A DNA stretch of 64,000 nucleotides from Ornithodoros turicata (Eukaryota > Arthropoda > Arachnida > Ixodida > Argasidae): NCBI RefSeq assembly GCF_037126465.1, contig NC_088210.1, positions 11,182,011 to 11,246,010 of the forward strand, read 5' to 3'. Positions 54,441-64,000 of this stretch are shown here, one piece after another. The number at the start of each line of letters is the position of its first letter. Position 1 is the stretch's first letter. The notes under the pieces were generated by a model. That model ran no database searches. It was not told the origin of the DNA and saw nothing but the letters and a program-made list of their open reading frames with translations. The translations under genes were made by a program, and so were the position numbers.

Positions 54441-54943
54441 CGTTAGGCATAGTGAGGACCGCTACCCCCAGAAAATAGCAAGAAAGACGCTCCTGAAGCG
54501 CAAGATTTTACTTTATATAATTGAATTTTATTCATACATACATCTTGTGCATTTTCGATTCAATCTACTACATTACGTGATTTACAAGTTCATACCGGCA
54601 GCCGTCTGCTACGAAGAAGCGGTTCTGCCGCTGTCCTGGCCTATCACTTCTGCCAGCAACCATTCCTGCAATTCTGAGCCTTACCAACATGCCTCTCTCC
54701 ATGCAGATGGCGTTGATAAAAGTGGTCGGAAAATCCGTCGTTTGGTCTGTCACCAGCGATCTCCGTTTCAATCCAAATCAATCGAGTTTCTCCAAATTGG
54801 TGGCACAAGGGTGAGGTATAAGTACTGGATGGCCTGCAATAATAGGGACCTGTATTTCGACCTATGATTGGCTAGATACCTCAAAAAGGGGCTGGAGCCT
54901 CAGGTATATGCAGGTCCCATTAATGGCCAGACTGCCTTTTAAT
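54441..54943. other. Non-genic, nothing recognised
   Basis: A 160-codon plus-strand frame (54385-54867) starts within the palindrome end and has no recognisable domain. Confidence 0.35.
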
Positions 54944-55762
54944 CAGAGTTGTACGTAACGCATTGCTAGTAATCAATTACTTTTTCAGTAATTTTTTAAT
55001 GTAATCAATTAATTTTGTGAGCAAGTAATTTTCCAAGTAATCCGATTACAATTTTTGGTAATCAATTATTGAGTAATTGATTATTTGCTATGTAATGTGT
55101 TATGTAATTACTGAGTAATTGATTACTTCTTTAACCTTCTGTCAACAATGGCAACCATTTTCAGCAAGTTCTCAAGCAGCAGCTGTTCTTCTGTTCCACC
55201 ACCAGTTTGACTGAAGCAATGACGCAGAGGTCACTGACGGCCGCCTCTAGTCCACACGTGTTAGACACACGCGTTATTTCCACAGTAATACGATACAACC
55301 ACGATAATATGATGGTATGATAATATTACAACCGCGACCTACTAGAGGAACAATAAAGTAGATGACTGTATTGATAATTGTGGGAGCTGAACATAACAAC
55401 AGTAACAAAACGAAGCCGAAGTTTCGATGTTGTTTTAAATGTATGTATAAATCTGTAATAAACGCACGTATTTGTGCGCACAAATACATTTTCAAATATA
55501 TTTGTGAATTTCACTTATCATGTATGTTGGTGTCTGATAGTAGAATTTGCAACAAGAGTTGCATGGTTGCATTCATGCAGGCTTGTTGGCTTTGCTATGG
55601 CCCACAATTTAAAAGTAACAGGAAAAGTAACTTGTTACATTTTCAATCGGTAACGTATTACATTTTTGATGAAGTAATTTGTAACGGTAAAGAATTACTT
55701 TTCGTGCAGCAGTAACAGTAACCGTAATCAAGTACTTTTTTCGAGTAACGTGTACAACTCTG
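54944..55762. mobile_element. Non-autonomous hAT transposon, 819 bp, 8-bp duplication CTTTTAAT
   Basis: Ends CAGAGTTGTACGTAACGC and (complement) CAGAGTTGTACACGTTAC; perfect 8-bp duplication CTTTTAAT at 54936-54943 and 55763-55770. Subterminal arrays of AGTAATTGATTAC (54969-55125) and AAGTAACTTGTTAC-type words (55610-55745). Middle non-coding. Confidence 0.93.
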
Positions 55763-56139
55763 CTTTTAATACACGGCACTGTCTTCGGCTTTCCGCTCCC
55801 GCCACCTGCATCACCACACATCACGTGATACCTAACGTTGTACCACGACACCTTCGTAGCTCGCTGTTCCTCCGTGACTCCCCGCACCGCGATATTCGGG
55901 ACACACGGCGCATGAAATGAAATTCTACTCGTGTTGCCGTGAATAAACACCGTTCGAGCAGAAAGGCTGAAGTGCTATTTGTTTGCGTAGCTCGGTCTCG
56001 GAGGGTGTACTCTTATCTGTACACGTGCGTCTCTCTGAGTGATACGCCTCTGCCATACACCGCCTCCCCGACGGATATGTTACCGAAGAGGCCAGAGGGA
56101 GACTTCGCAGCCAAATGAATTGCAAGCGTGCGGTATTAC
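55763..56139. other. Non-genic, partly element Y
   Basis: From about 55930 a minus-strand frame (81 codons, ...RRCMAEAYHSERRTCTDKST) may continue the TTAA-flanked element; below that nothing is recognised. Confidence 0.35.
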
Positions 56140-56489
56140 GCGAACTGAACACAGTTGCGAAATATCTCACTTGAAACCGAAGATGGAATCATAAAAACGA
56201 CCTTCGAAATTTGAAAAAGTCTGGCTCCCACCGAGCAGGTGAGCAGGTGACGGCAGTTTCTTTCCATATGTGTCTGAGTAATCTGATACCGAGTCTTCGT
56301 CCATTGTTTTGTTTCGGGAATGTAACACAGCTGGTACGACCGGCGTGCTATATTACTTGTCCGCTCCATGCAGGGTGACGTAACGCGTTGGCCTTCGGAG
56401 GTGAAAGTTTCTGCGACGCCTCTCCACGTTCCTGTTTCAGTTTGATTGCTCGCTTATTTGAGACATAATTCGTCACATGAGAAAGAAAC
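56140..56489 (-). mobile_element. TTAA-flanked DNA element, copy Y (interrupted by MULE)
   Basis: Minus strand, pairs with 44850-45392 and 45934-46025. It contains ATGGACGAAGACTCGGTATC (MDEDSVSDYSDTYGKK ...), a short frame ending before 56170. It resumes on the other side of the MULE at 57542-57634, ending CGAAGTATCCCT with TTAA at 57635-57638. Confidence 0.6.
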
Positions 56490-57541
56490 GGGTGGCAATC
56501 ATAAGGCCGAAACTCATAAGGCCGAACTATCATAAGGCCGAAACTCATAAGGCCGAAAAGTCAAAACACCGAACAATCATAAGGCCGAAAACCAGAAGAC
56601 CGAAAAGTCATAACGCCGAAAAATCAGAAGGCCGAAAATTCAGAAGACCGAAAAGTCAGAAAACCGAATTATCAAAATCGAAATTAAATTTAAATTATTT
56701 AAATTTATTTATTTATTTATTTATTATGAATTATTTAAATTTAAATTAATATATTATCGAAAAATAAGGAAGCAAAGATACGAAAACTGTTTTTCCAACT
56801 GCGATAAAAAATTAGCTCCACAATTTCGGTAGAGTAGACTTGTTGTGAATTAACATCACAAATACTTTCACCGAACTTCGCGTTAATAACGCACTTTCCA
56901 TCACTTAGGGGCGCAAAAAAAGGAAAAGTAGACATAGAACCATTGTGTTATTGATGCGTTTATTGTACACAATGTGGTCTCCTGCTCCTCTTGCATAGCA
57001 GTTATGAGCCTGAAAACGCTGACGTGATCGCAGCCAATTAATGTGTTCCACCGGCGATGCCAGGCCTCAACCCCGTTTGTGATCCAGCACTGACTCAGAA
57101 CTGCATCTAATTGTTCGGCCTCGGGATAAATAGGGTGAGTAGCCGAGTGAATGACCAGGGACAAGTGAATCCTCATTCTGGACGAGATAATATGTGTGCT
57201 GCTGTACAGGGGACAAGCGCGTGGTCATTACACAGTTCTTGAAATAGAACGGTACAGAAAGTTGCAGGCTAACCGAAAAAAATAAATAAAATAAAATAAA
57301 AAATATAGAGATATTGTCTCGGCCTTCTGATCGTTCGGTATTTGGCTTTCGGTCTTATGATACTTCGGCGTTCTGATTTTTCGGCTTTAGGGCTTTCGGC
57401 CTTCTGATAGTTCGGCCTTATGATTTTACGGCCTTTTGACTTTCGGCCTTCTGATAGTTCGGCCATATGATTTTTCGGCCTTTTGACTTTCGGCCTTCTG
57501 ATAGTTCGGCCTTATGATTTTCGGCCTTTTGATAGGCTTCC
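56490..57541. mobile_element. MULE with AAGGCCGAAA-array TIRs and transposase relic, 1052 bp
   Basis: Ends GGGTGGCAATCATAAGGCCG and (complement) GGAAGCCTATCAAAAGGCCG. Perfect 9-bp target duplication GAAAGAAAC (56481-56489 and 57542-57550). Arrays at 56500-56680 (plus) and 57315-57535 (complement). An AT-rich tract (56685-56760) follows the left array. The middle holds a transposase remnant (56901-57176). The paralogous unoccupied site is GTTTCCTTC at 44909-44917 (inverted copy). Confidence 0.94.
56901..57176 (-). pseudogene. MULE transposase C-terminal relic
   Basis: Minus strand: IYPEAEQLDAVLSQCWITNG followed by VEAWHRRWNTLIGCDHVSVF and RLITAMQEEQETT. The N-x-VE-x-WH ... H(P/V)S(I/V)(W/F)x(L/F)(I/L) ... 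xxEQ pattern is the conserved segment just after the catalytic core of animal MULE (FLYWCH-associated) transposases. The DDE core and zinc finger are absent and a stop follows, so it is not functional. It identifies the array-ended family as Mutator-like. Confidence 0.7.
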
Positions 57542-57634
57542 GAAAGAAACAAAGTTGATTTCAGTATACCGTGGATGTTACACACCAACTACGATGTGCA
57601 GCAATTTTTCCACCGGTCGTTCCGAAGTATCCCT
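57542..57634 (-). mobile_element. TTAA-flanked DNA element, copy Y (terminal part)
   Basis: Complement: AGGGATACTTCGGAACGACC, CACATCGTAGTTGGTGTGTA, CATCCACGGTATAC, pairing with 44819-44908 of copy X. TTAA follows at 57635-57638. Confidence 0.65.
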
Positions 57635-57900
57635 TTAAGGCCGGCCCGCATGGTGCGTGTTTCTGCGAATATCGTGCTGCGTAAAACTCACCGTGTGGCC
57701 ACGCACCGTGAAGAAATACACCTGTCAAACCGCATGGGAACGCAAGTCCCTCTCCTGCGTGCACAGCGGGTTTATGTGCTTTACGAAGTGTTGACAACAT
57801 TCTCCTCTCCTTCTTGTTTCGTCCTGAAAAGGTTGTTTTTGTGTGCGTTCCTTTGTAATGCATTTGGTAAAATGGACCCTCACGAGCGAAAGTTGTTGTA

Positions 57901-59186
57901 CAGCTTCGTCCAAACTTAACTTGAACACGGCGCCAGCTTGCGGAGCAAGAGGGATGACATCCTAGCGGCTCTAACTGGAATTATCGAGAGAGAGCGTTGA
58001 GGGCTGTCCTACTTGCATCACGGGGGTGCCTGTCTGAAAACTGGTGCTCCGCTTCGAATGGGCAATGATTGGAGACGCAAAGCAGCTTCAGCTTGTTTGT
58101 AGTGATTACGTGACCTTGTGCCACCTGATATTGTTGATCGCTCTGATGCAACATCAGTTGCCTCAAAACTGCCGTTTCCTTGCTATTAACTGCGCGGAAG
58201 AAGCTTTGTGCGTTCAAGCGCTACAAGATAATTTCACTCGCATAACGAACCCGAGTTATTCTTGAAGCAGCGTAGAAGTGGTAATGGACAGTGAATACGT
58301 GAATAATACGAGCGAGTAACCGCATTGTGATGTCACATGGAAAATTCCATTCTTACGACCTTCTACAAGGCTTCCTTTACCATAAATTATTTCGACGTAT
58401 AGCAAGCTGCTCATCCTCGTTGTTGTTGTTTGAAGAAATAAAGGGTAGAAGGGGGGAAGAAAAATGAAGGGTAGCATTCATAAGAGCGCCGGCTACTCCA
58501 CATTATTTAGTTTAACTTCTTCGCTAGCACACTGCGACACAAGGGGAATCACTGGGAGAATGGAACAAGCTTGTCAACTGGCTGGCCATCGCGAACATAT
58601 GATACAACGTGGCGCGGAATGCAGTGTTTTAAGCAACAATCTTTTCCAGCATAATGCATTTACGTGTATTATTATCCAATTGATTTCATTCTATTGCTTA
58701 ATTCCAATCAATGTGACGCCGCTACAGCAATATGACGCATACCAATGACATCCCGAGCAGCACAATGTACTGAAAGTCGAGTGCAATAAGGGTGCTTCAG
58801 TATGTGTCTTATCAATGTACTTTAGTTTGAGGAGTCTGTTCAAGGCCTTCCACCTACACGTCCACCCCTATTGCACTCGACTTTCAGTACATCGTGCTGC
58901 CTGGGATGGTTGCTAACGGCGCGGACAATCACTATCAGATGACGAAGATTTCAATCGCCCGCAGCAATCTCCAGAACAGTCTGGAACGATGTGCAGATAA
59001 CAAATATCCACGTAAAAGTCAGCGCCCATTCGAAGCGGAGCACCAGTTCTCAGACAGGCACCCCTGTGATGCGAGTAGGACAGCCCTCAGCGCTCTCTCC
59101 CGATAATTCCAGTTAGAGCCGCTAGGGTGTCGTCCCTCGTGCTCCGCAGGCCGGCGCCGTGTTCAAGTTAAGTTTGGACGAAGCTG
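57901..59186. mobile_element. Pogo/mariner-like foldback element, 1286 bp, TA duplication
   Basis: CAGCTTCGTCCAAACTTAAC at both ends, TA at 57899-57900 and 59187-59188. Terminal repeats about 170 bases (57901-58070 and 59021-59186), sharing AACACGGCGCC, TAGCGGCTCTAACTGGAATT, GCTCCGCTTCGAATGGGC. The middle has no transposase. A second MITE is nested at 58752-58905. On the minus strand the insertion falls after codon 14 of a short ORF (ATG 59230, MAALTKKLQKDISK) with a good start context. Confidence 0.88.
58752..58905. mobile_element. Nested MITE, CCCRGGCAGCAC ends, 154 bp
   Basis: CCCGAGCAGCACAATGTACT and (complement) CCCAGGCAGCACGATGTACT, arms of about 40 bases including TGAAAGTCGAGTGCAATA; AT on both sides (58750-58751, 58906-58907). 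Confidence 0.82.
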
Positions 59187-59188
59187 TA

Positions 59189-60357
59189 CTTCGAGATGTC
59201 TTTCTGCAGCTTTTTCGTGAGAGCGGCCATTGCTAAAAACGAAGTAGGATGCTGGACCGCAACCAGAAGTGACTTGCTGCGCCGTGATTGGTTGCTATGG
59301 ACGCCCGTGAACTGGCTGTTGCGTGAAATATCAAAGGTGCTCTGATGCAGTGAATCACGTGCTATACGAGCAGCTACGACGTACACACACACCCACATAA
59401 AAAAAGGCGGGCCGGCCTTTACGAAAGAATGGAATGCGGCTCTTGCTCAGTCGATGGCTGTTGTTGTTGTGCTGCACGCAACAGGACCATGTCATTATAA
59501 ACGTCATTAAGCACGGTGATCAAGCTACTGATTCCTGATACTACATAGCTGCGCGTAATGGAGGTGAGACTGTGCTGTTACAATTTACCTTTCTCATGAC
59601 TTCCCATCAGCGCTGTTTCTACTCCTAGTCGCATGAAAAATAAAACGGAGGCTAGAGCTCACACAAGAGAGCAGGCTAGTGGACTTAATTTTTCGAACGG
59701 TCCTCGCGATGTGCACTTCGTAATGGATGCTCAATTTTGTGGCGGACGATCGCACAGTCGCACGGGTTGTTATAAAGACGTTAGGACACACAGGCGTCGA
59801 ACTCTCACGTAGGTATTGTCATCAGCATCAATTACCACTCTTCAGCCGAACTTGCGACTGAGAAAGATGGCGGCCGCCTCGAGTGTGTGCGTCTGCGTGA
59901 ACATGCATAGTTACGAGCGGGCTAAATGGTTAGGGAAAGTTTAGGAACATGAATACACAATCTCCTGTGGCTCATATCACAGAGTCAACAATTCAAGAAG
60001 AATTGAGCCTGCAATTGTGGAACGACACAAGCAACAGAACAACGCGACATGGATCGTGCACTCTGCAAACGATAAACGGAAACCCGTGCACGTCCTACGA
60101 GCAGCCAACCATTTCAGTGACCATGAAGGCCTCTTCCTATCCCATTTTAATGCCAGAACCACCAATAAGGGTATTCTACAGAGTGTAAAATATCTATGAG
60201 TACTTTCTACAAAATGTTAAGCAAGTGCTCATACCCTGGAATGTTCTCTGATACGTCCTACGCGCAACGATTACTCAAGAAGCTGCTTCTCCTGTACTTT
60301 TTCATAATTATCTGTATCCCAGATGTTTGTATCTTCTTTTGTTTGCTTGAAACCTTT
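59189..60357. other. Possible promoter regions, no supported gene
   Basis: Two ATGs in good context: minus 59230 (AGCAATGGCC, see the element above) and plus 59869 (AAGATGGCGGCCGCCTCGAG, 25 codons to a stop). Neither has a recognised domain or confirmed splice site. Nothing else is seen. Confidence 0.3.
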
Positions 60358-60436
60358 AGAGAATAGCAAGCCCACATCGTGGCTAACCTCTCCCTTCTCT
60401 CTTTTTTTTTTACTTTGCATTAAACATACCCCCCCC
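60358..60436 (+). repeat. LINE 3'-tail fragment, copy 3
   Basis: AGAATAGCAAGCCCACATCG, GGCTAACCTCTCCC, T9, TTAAACATACCCCC. See 10338-10400. Confidence 0.55.
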
Positions 60437-61039
60437 CCCCTGGAATGTAGCCATATAAGCTGGAATTAGGGGAGTGTATAGTTAAAGCTGTTTTGTGTGC
60501 GAGGAAGCAAAATCTCTTACTGCACCATCGCTTCATGCATAATCGCATACGTACCACAGCTCTCGCTGCATTCGCTCAATCACCGAGTACGAGAGCGCTT
60601 CCTTAATTTTTAATCTGGTGTTCAGACTCGGGGTGTGGCAGCGTAGGCCGAAGACGACGCAGCGAGGGAAGATAGAGACGTAGCAGAATTATTCACATGA
60701 TGTACAGAGTATAGGAATGAGAGACATGCATGGGCCGTAGTGCCCAACGTGGCCTTTGGCACGCAAAGTCGACGTATAGTTCTCACGCACATCAGAGTTC
60801 GGTTCCTTTCATCTTCAGCTGGCGGCAGACAATTGATCTTCGACGGCGAATGTCAAGAGTGGATCTTTGGGTTCGTTACAGCATGTTCTCTGTGTATGCG
60901 GCCGATGTGGTGTTGTCCGGTACGGCGACAGTCGCCAAGTCGTAACACTATACAAAAGCAATACGCACAATAGCTGTATATTTCGTTTTCAAAAAAATTG
61001 TTCGCCCTATACTTCGTAATCTGCGGCATATTTATTTAT
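60437..61039. other. Non-genic, nothing recognised
   Basis: Two overlapping 70-77 codon plus-strand frames near 60740-60970 have no recognisable motif. Confidence 0.35.
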
Positions 61040-61333
61040 TTTTTTAATTCCGTGTCAGCGCCGCGAAGCAACTGTGGCTATGAGCGGCGTACAGACGTGG
61101 ATAGATGGAAAGAGGACAGTAGGAAGGAGTGGGGGACCGGGGGGGGTTAGTATGCGTCCTGGGCCGCCTTCACGGGGAACTGTGCCGACATTCGCCTGGA
61201 AAGTCTTCGGAAAACCCAGGGAAAACCTCAGACAGCACAGCCGCGGTGACAGGATTCGAACCCGAGTCACCTCCCAGTCTCTGCGTGGAAAGTGATCATC
61301 ATCCTAACCACTATGCCACGGGAGCTGGTGGGG
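61040..61333 (-). mobile_element. tRNA-derived SINE, type A, complete
   Basis: Minus strand: CTCCCGTGGCATAGTGGTTA (A box region), GGGTTCGAATCC (B box), GAGGTTTTCCCTGGGTTTTC, GAATGTCGGCACAGTTCCCC, GGCGGCCCAGGACGCATAC, GCCGCTCATAGCCACAGTTG, CTTCGCGGCGCTGACACGG, A/T tail. Flanks GGCATATTTA and GGCGTATTTA look like a target duplication with one change. Confidence 0.9.
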
Positions 61334-61478
61334 CGTATTTAACGTAAGCCAGCTATACAAATGCGAGGTGGCATTGGAAGTGCTGCGTCAGTATAAATCC
61401 AATCATCCGCCCTTTCTAACGTTGTAAGAAAGTTAAGCCACAAGGCCTACGGCAATACATCATGAGTATAGTCACATA

Positions 61479-61711
61479 CCCTTACAAGTAGTAACTTAAC
61501 TAAGCGACGGAACGCACGACCTTTGCATTTCAATTGGAAGTCAATAGAGAATCTTTTGATATTCCTCATTAGAAATACAATTAGGAAAATCGTAAGAAAT
61601 TCTTTTGACTTTCTATGGAGGAAACTCATTAGGAGCTGATTTTCTATTGAGTTTCTATAGACTCAATAAAAATACATTTGGCTCTCTATTCATTTGGCAT
61701 TTTTGTAAGGG
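61479..61711. mobile_element. MITE with CCCTTACAA ends, 233 bp, ATA duplication
   Basis: CCCTTACAAGTAGTAACTTA and (complement) CCCTTACAAAAATGCCAAAT, ATA on both sides (61476-61478, 61712-61714). Interior has TCTATAGACT/TTTCTATTGAGTTTC words like those in the 51965-54440 element. Confidence 0.75.
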
Positions 61712-61714
61712 ATA

Positions 61715-63470
61715 CTATCTTGGAAGATTCCAGAAGTGTTAAACAACTGTACCACTGTTTTGGAACTCTCACAGTGGCGCACCCACCAAGAGGTGATTAA
61801 AATAAAGAAGTTTTACTGGAAGAGTGTACTAATCGTACGCTCCTAGTAGGAATTTAAATCATAGCCGTTTCCGCAGCGAATTCTGCCACTGCGCGCTGTA
61901 CTTTGAGCGTTTACAGTAAACGCTAGCAGAAGCGTGTGCTGAATATTACATGTTAATTATGACAACGTCTGTAACGTAATATTACAGTAATAATGGTCAT
62001 TCATCCTCTGGTTCTCTATTCGATCATGAACTACTTCATTGTGCTTCATGTAGTTGTGATACTTGGGTAGCTGTCGCTTCTGAGTTGATCAGTAATTACG
62101 TTTTCCATTTGTGTTCTGAGATTATAATACCTCGTGAGTTTTACTATTACATTATCTACGTACATGTAATTACCACGTTCACTGTAAGGTGGTACAGCGT
62201 TGTCACGCGCTTGTGTGCCTCTATTCCTGCCAGCGAAGACAATCACTCTCTGATACATTTGATATCAATAATTTTAGAACGTGTTCCGTGAATAGTCGTC
62301 ACTACTTCTCAAATGGCGCCAACTTGAAATGGGTTATTTACTTGATAAGTTATGGCGACTGATACTCTTAAGAGAATCGTTAATTGAATTAAATCAAGCA
62401 ATCAATGAAGATCCACATGACTACAGTCAATCGTACTCTTTGTATCAGCGGTCAAGGCTCCCGATCTTTGTTTCTTCGGCGTAACTTTGAAGGAGCAAGC
62501 TAGTGAGAATTAATGTGGCTCGAAAGCCTGTTTAATTCACCAAGCAGCCTATCAGAAGCCACGATGCGCAGCATTTTCCGTGTGCGCTATACTGCCACAG
62601 CGCAATCAAAATCCACAAAAGCGCTCAGAGACAGCCGCCATTGGGCCGGCCCGTTCACCTCGCGTGACGTCAGCGGACCCCGCGCGGCATCACTGCCTGC
62701 CATCCTTATGCGGAGCAGTCGTAAGCTGTCATTGGCCGCCGAAAATTCGTCTCCTACTAGCTATGGCGCTTCGGTTTCGCACGGCTACGTCACAAGTCAC
62801 GTGATCGGTCCTCTCATCGTGACGTCGAATTGCAAGAGCCAGTATCTTAGCCCAATATCGGCTGTATATCGGTCCAGTATTGCCGATATCCAGCGAATAT
62901 TGGGCCAATTTGGCTGATTGGGGTAGCGTTCCACTCCTAGAGTGGAAGACCTCCCCACTTCATCGTCAAAATATACTTGTTGTTGTTGTTGAGCCAAGCT
63001 ACTGAGCTGTTTGGACTGTTATTTGTTACGCAGCACGCCGCAGCCAACGAGGAATAAGACAAAAAAATATGAAGCAGTATTTCACTTCCCCGTTAAGGAG
63101 GAACACCCTAACATAAAGGAAACGCTTTACAAGTCATATGTTTTCCCAAACGCACTAGCAGGATGTAGATCAGAGCCCTATCGCGATCGCCCCTGCCAGT
63201 ACGTTTCACGAACGGCAAACAGATGTCCGCTTTGTTGGATGTGTGTTATTAAAGTGACACGCAAGTTGTCCGCATGCGAAAGGAGTCACGACCGCAACCT
63301 AATCACGATTGCGTGCGGTCGAGATCAGTGCGATTACGGTATAAGAGAGCATGATTCAGCAGGGGGCGATCCAGAGCGGGAATACTAAACGACAACAAGT
63401 GTAGAAACAGTACGAAATCATGGAGGAAGGTTTGTGTCAGGAACTCTTGTGCCAACGGAATCCGCGAATA
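61715..63470. other. Non-genic with one shared repeat
   Basis: 62570-62700 (plus) matches 17760-17885 (minus). 62845-62915 has short CCAATATCGGC / GCCGATAT words in both orientations. Frames up to 134 codons (62513-62917, 63011-63388) have no recognised domain. Confidence 0.4.
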
Positions 63471-63773
63471 CTCCTGAAAAAAAAAAAAAAGGTGTACTTG
63501 AACTCCTTTTCCTTGCCACATCTATAACTCCCTTTTGGAGAGTACAATTACTCTAAAAAAAAAGGAGTCTCCTCACTTCCTCAAGGGAGTATAGAGTAAC
63601 ACCTTTCTCCCTACCGGGGAGTAATATTACTCTCCAGTAGGGGGTTAGAGCGTAACACCACTCCCTAAAGGGAGTCAGGAGACTCCTTTTTTGGTAGTAA
63701 CTGTACTCTCCAAAAGTGAGTTTTATATGTGGCAAAAAAAAAGGAGTTAAAGTACTCCCTTTTTTTAAGAGTG
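63471..63773. mobile_element. Tc1/mariner-type MITE, copy of 6983-7271
   Basis: Right end CACTCTTAAAAAAAGGGAGT (complement) with TA at 63774-63775; left end eroded to CTCCTGAAAAAAA after TA at 63469-63470. Interior GGAGAGTACAATTACTCT, CTCAAGGGAGTA and their complements match the copy in the CR1 LINE. Confidence 0.85.
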
Positions 63774-63779
63774 TAGTCG

Positions 63780-64000
63780 GGCATTAGAGATTCGGGAATA
63801 CGAATCTCAGTGCCCCAAAATGGCGAATCGAATCTTCGGAATCCACCAACCACGTTTGTTTGTTTCTGTTTCAAATGGCCGCCTCCGGGGTCCGCCGAAA
63901 GCCTCATTGGCCGACGGGTGTTTTCTTGTCTGTTTGTTTACATTGCTCTATAGACTGAACGAGCTCAGGCAGGAACCGTTACATTACAAGTTGAAAAGTA
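63780..64000 (+). mobile_element. Interspersed repeat with GATTCG words, copy 3 (runs off the window)
   Basis: GGCGAATCGAATCTTCGGAA, CCACCAACCACGTTTGTTTG, GCCTCATTGGCCGACGGGTG, TGTTTACATTGCTCTA, ACATTACAAGTTGAAAAGTA. Matches 11320-11510. Continues beyond 64000. Confidence 0.6.

Noticed and set aside
54385..54867. 160-codon plus-strand ORF
   Set aside because: Begins inside the end of the palindromic element; composition and content do not suggest a protein and no motif is seen.
58360..58430. Minus-strand ATG with MSSLLYVEIIYGKGSLVEG and a following GTAAGAA
   Set aside because: Lies inside the pogo-like foldback element; a first exon there is unlikely without transcript evidence.
22820..61270. 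tRNA-like sequences with GGTTCGAATCC boxes (8.6, 22.8, 27.6, 35.5, 49.4, 61.3 kb)
   Set aside because: Each lies at the head of a SINE, has no complete cloverleaf with a paired acceptor stem and is not called as a functional tRNA gene.

Overview
This is a repeat-dominated animal nuclear contig, most probably from a tick (Ixodida, or at least a chelicerate). The reasons are: a non-LTR retrotransposon at the left edge whose ORF1 and pol resemble the I/LOA/Jockey-type elements common in tick genomes; a CR1-type LINE ending in a TAAATAAATAAA tail; several families of tRNA-headed SINEs; and spliceosomal (GT-AG) exon candidates. There are no bacterial genes, no operons, no rRNA, no CRISPR and no free-standing tRNA gene. 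The organism call is inference from repeat style, not from a species marker.

Layout. 0.15-4.7 kb: degenerate I-superfamily LINE with a 243-bp MITE inside it. 5.8-9.1 kb: a MITE, a CR1 LINE interrupted by a TA-flanked MITE, then a pogo-like element holding a SINE. 9.4-15 kb: MITEs and a hAT element. 16.1-17.2 kb: the one long clean gene, an intronless rhomboid-family membrane protein (minus strand) that has lost its catalytic serine. 18-35 kb: dense small DNA transposons (hAT, Tc1/mariner-type MITEs, perfect foldbacks), SINEs, and one very convincing 195-bp coding exon at 20.94-21.13 kb. 35.2-37 kb: SINE and LINE reverse transcriptase relic. 38.35-38.93 kb: a candidate small three-exon gene, with a possible divergent first exon at 39.35 kb. 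40-48 kb: SINE, LINE and Ty3/gypsy fragments. 48.4-57.5 kb: three Mutator-like (MULE) elements whose terminal inverted repeats are minisatellite arrays, each flanked by a 9-bp target duplication; one is inside a 1.6-kb palindromic element. 57.6-64 kb: pogo-like foldback with a nested MITE, SINEs, more MITEs.

The most interesting material is (i) the apparently catalytically dead EF-hand rhomboid; (ii) the MULE family with array-type termini, one copy with a transposase relic and two copies with paralogous empty sites inside this same window; (iii) a tRNA-derived SINE whose 3' end copies the 3' tail of the LINE at the left edge, i.e. a candidate LINE/SINE partnership; (iv) at least eleven MITEs of unrelated interior that share one terminal motif (CACTCTTA), with TA flanks where both ends are intact; (v) hAT elements with intact 8-bp duplications built from short core arrays. 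All identifications were made by eye from sequence and translated reading frames; no database was searched.
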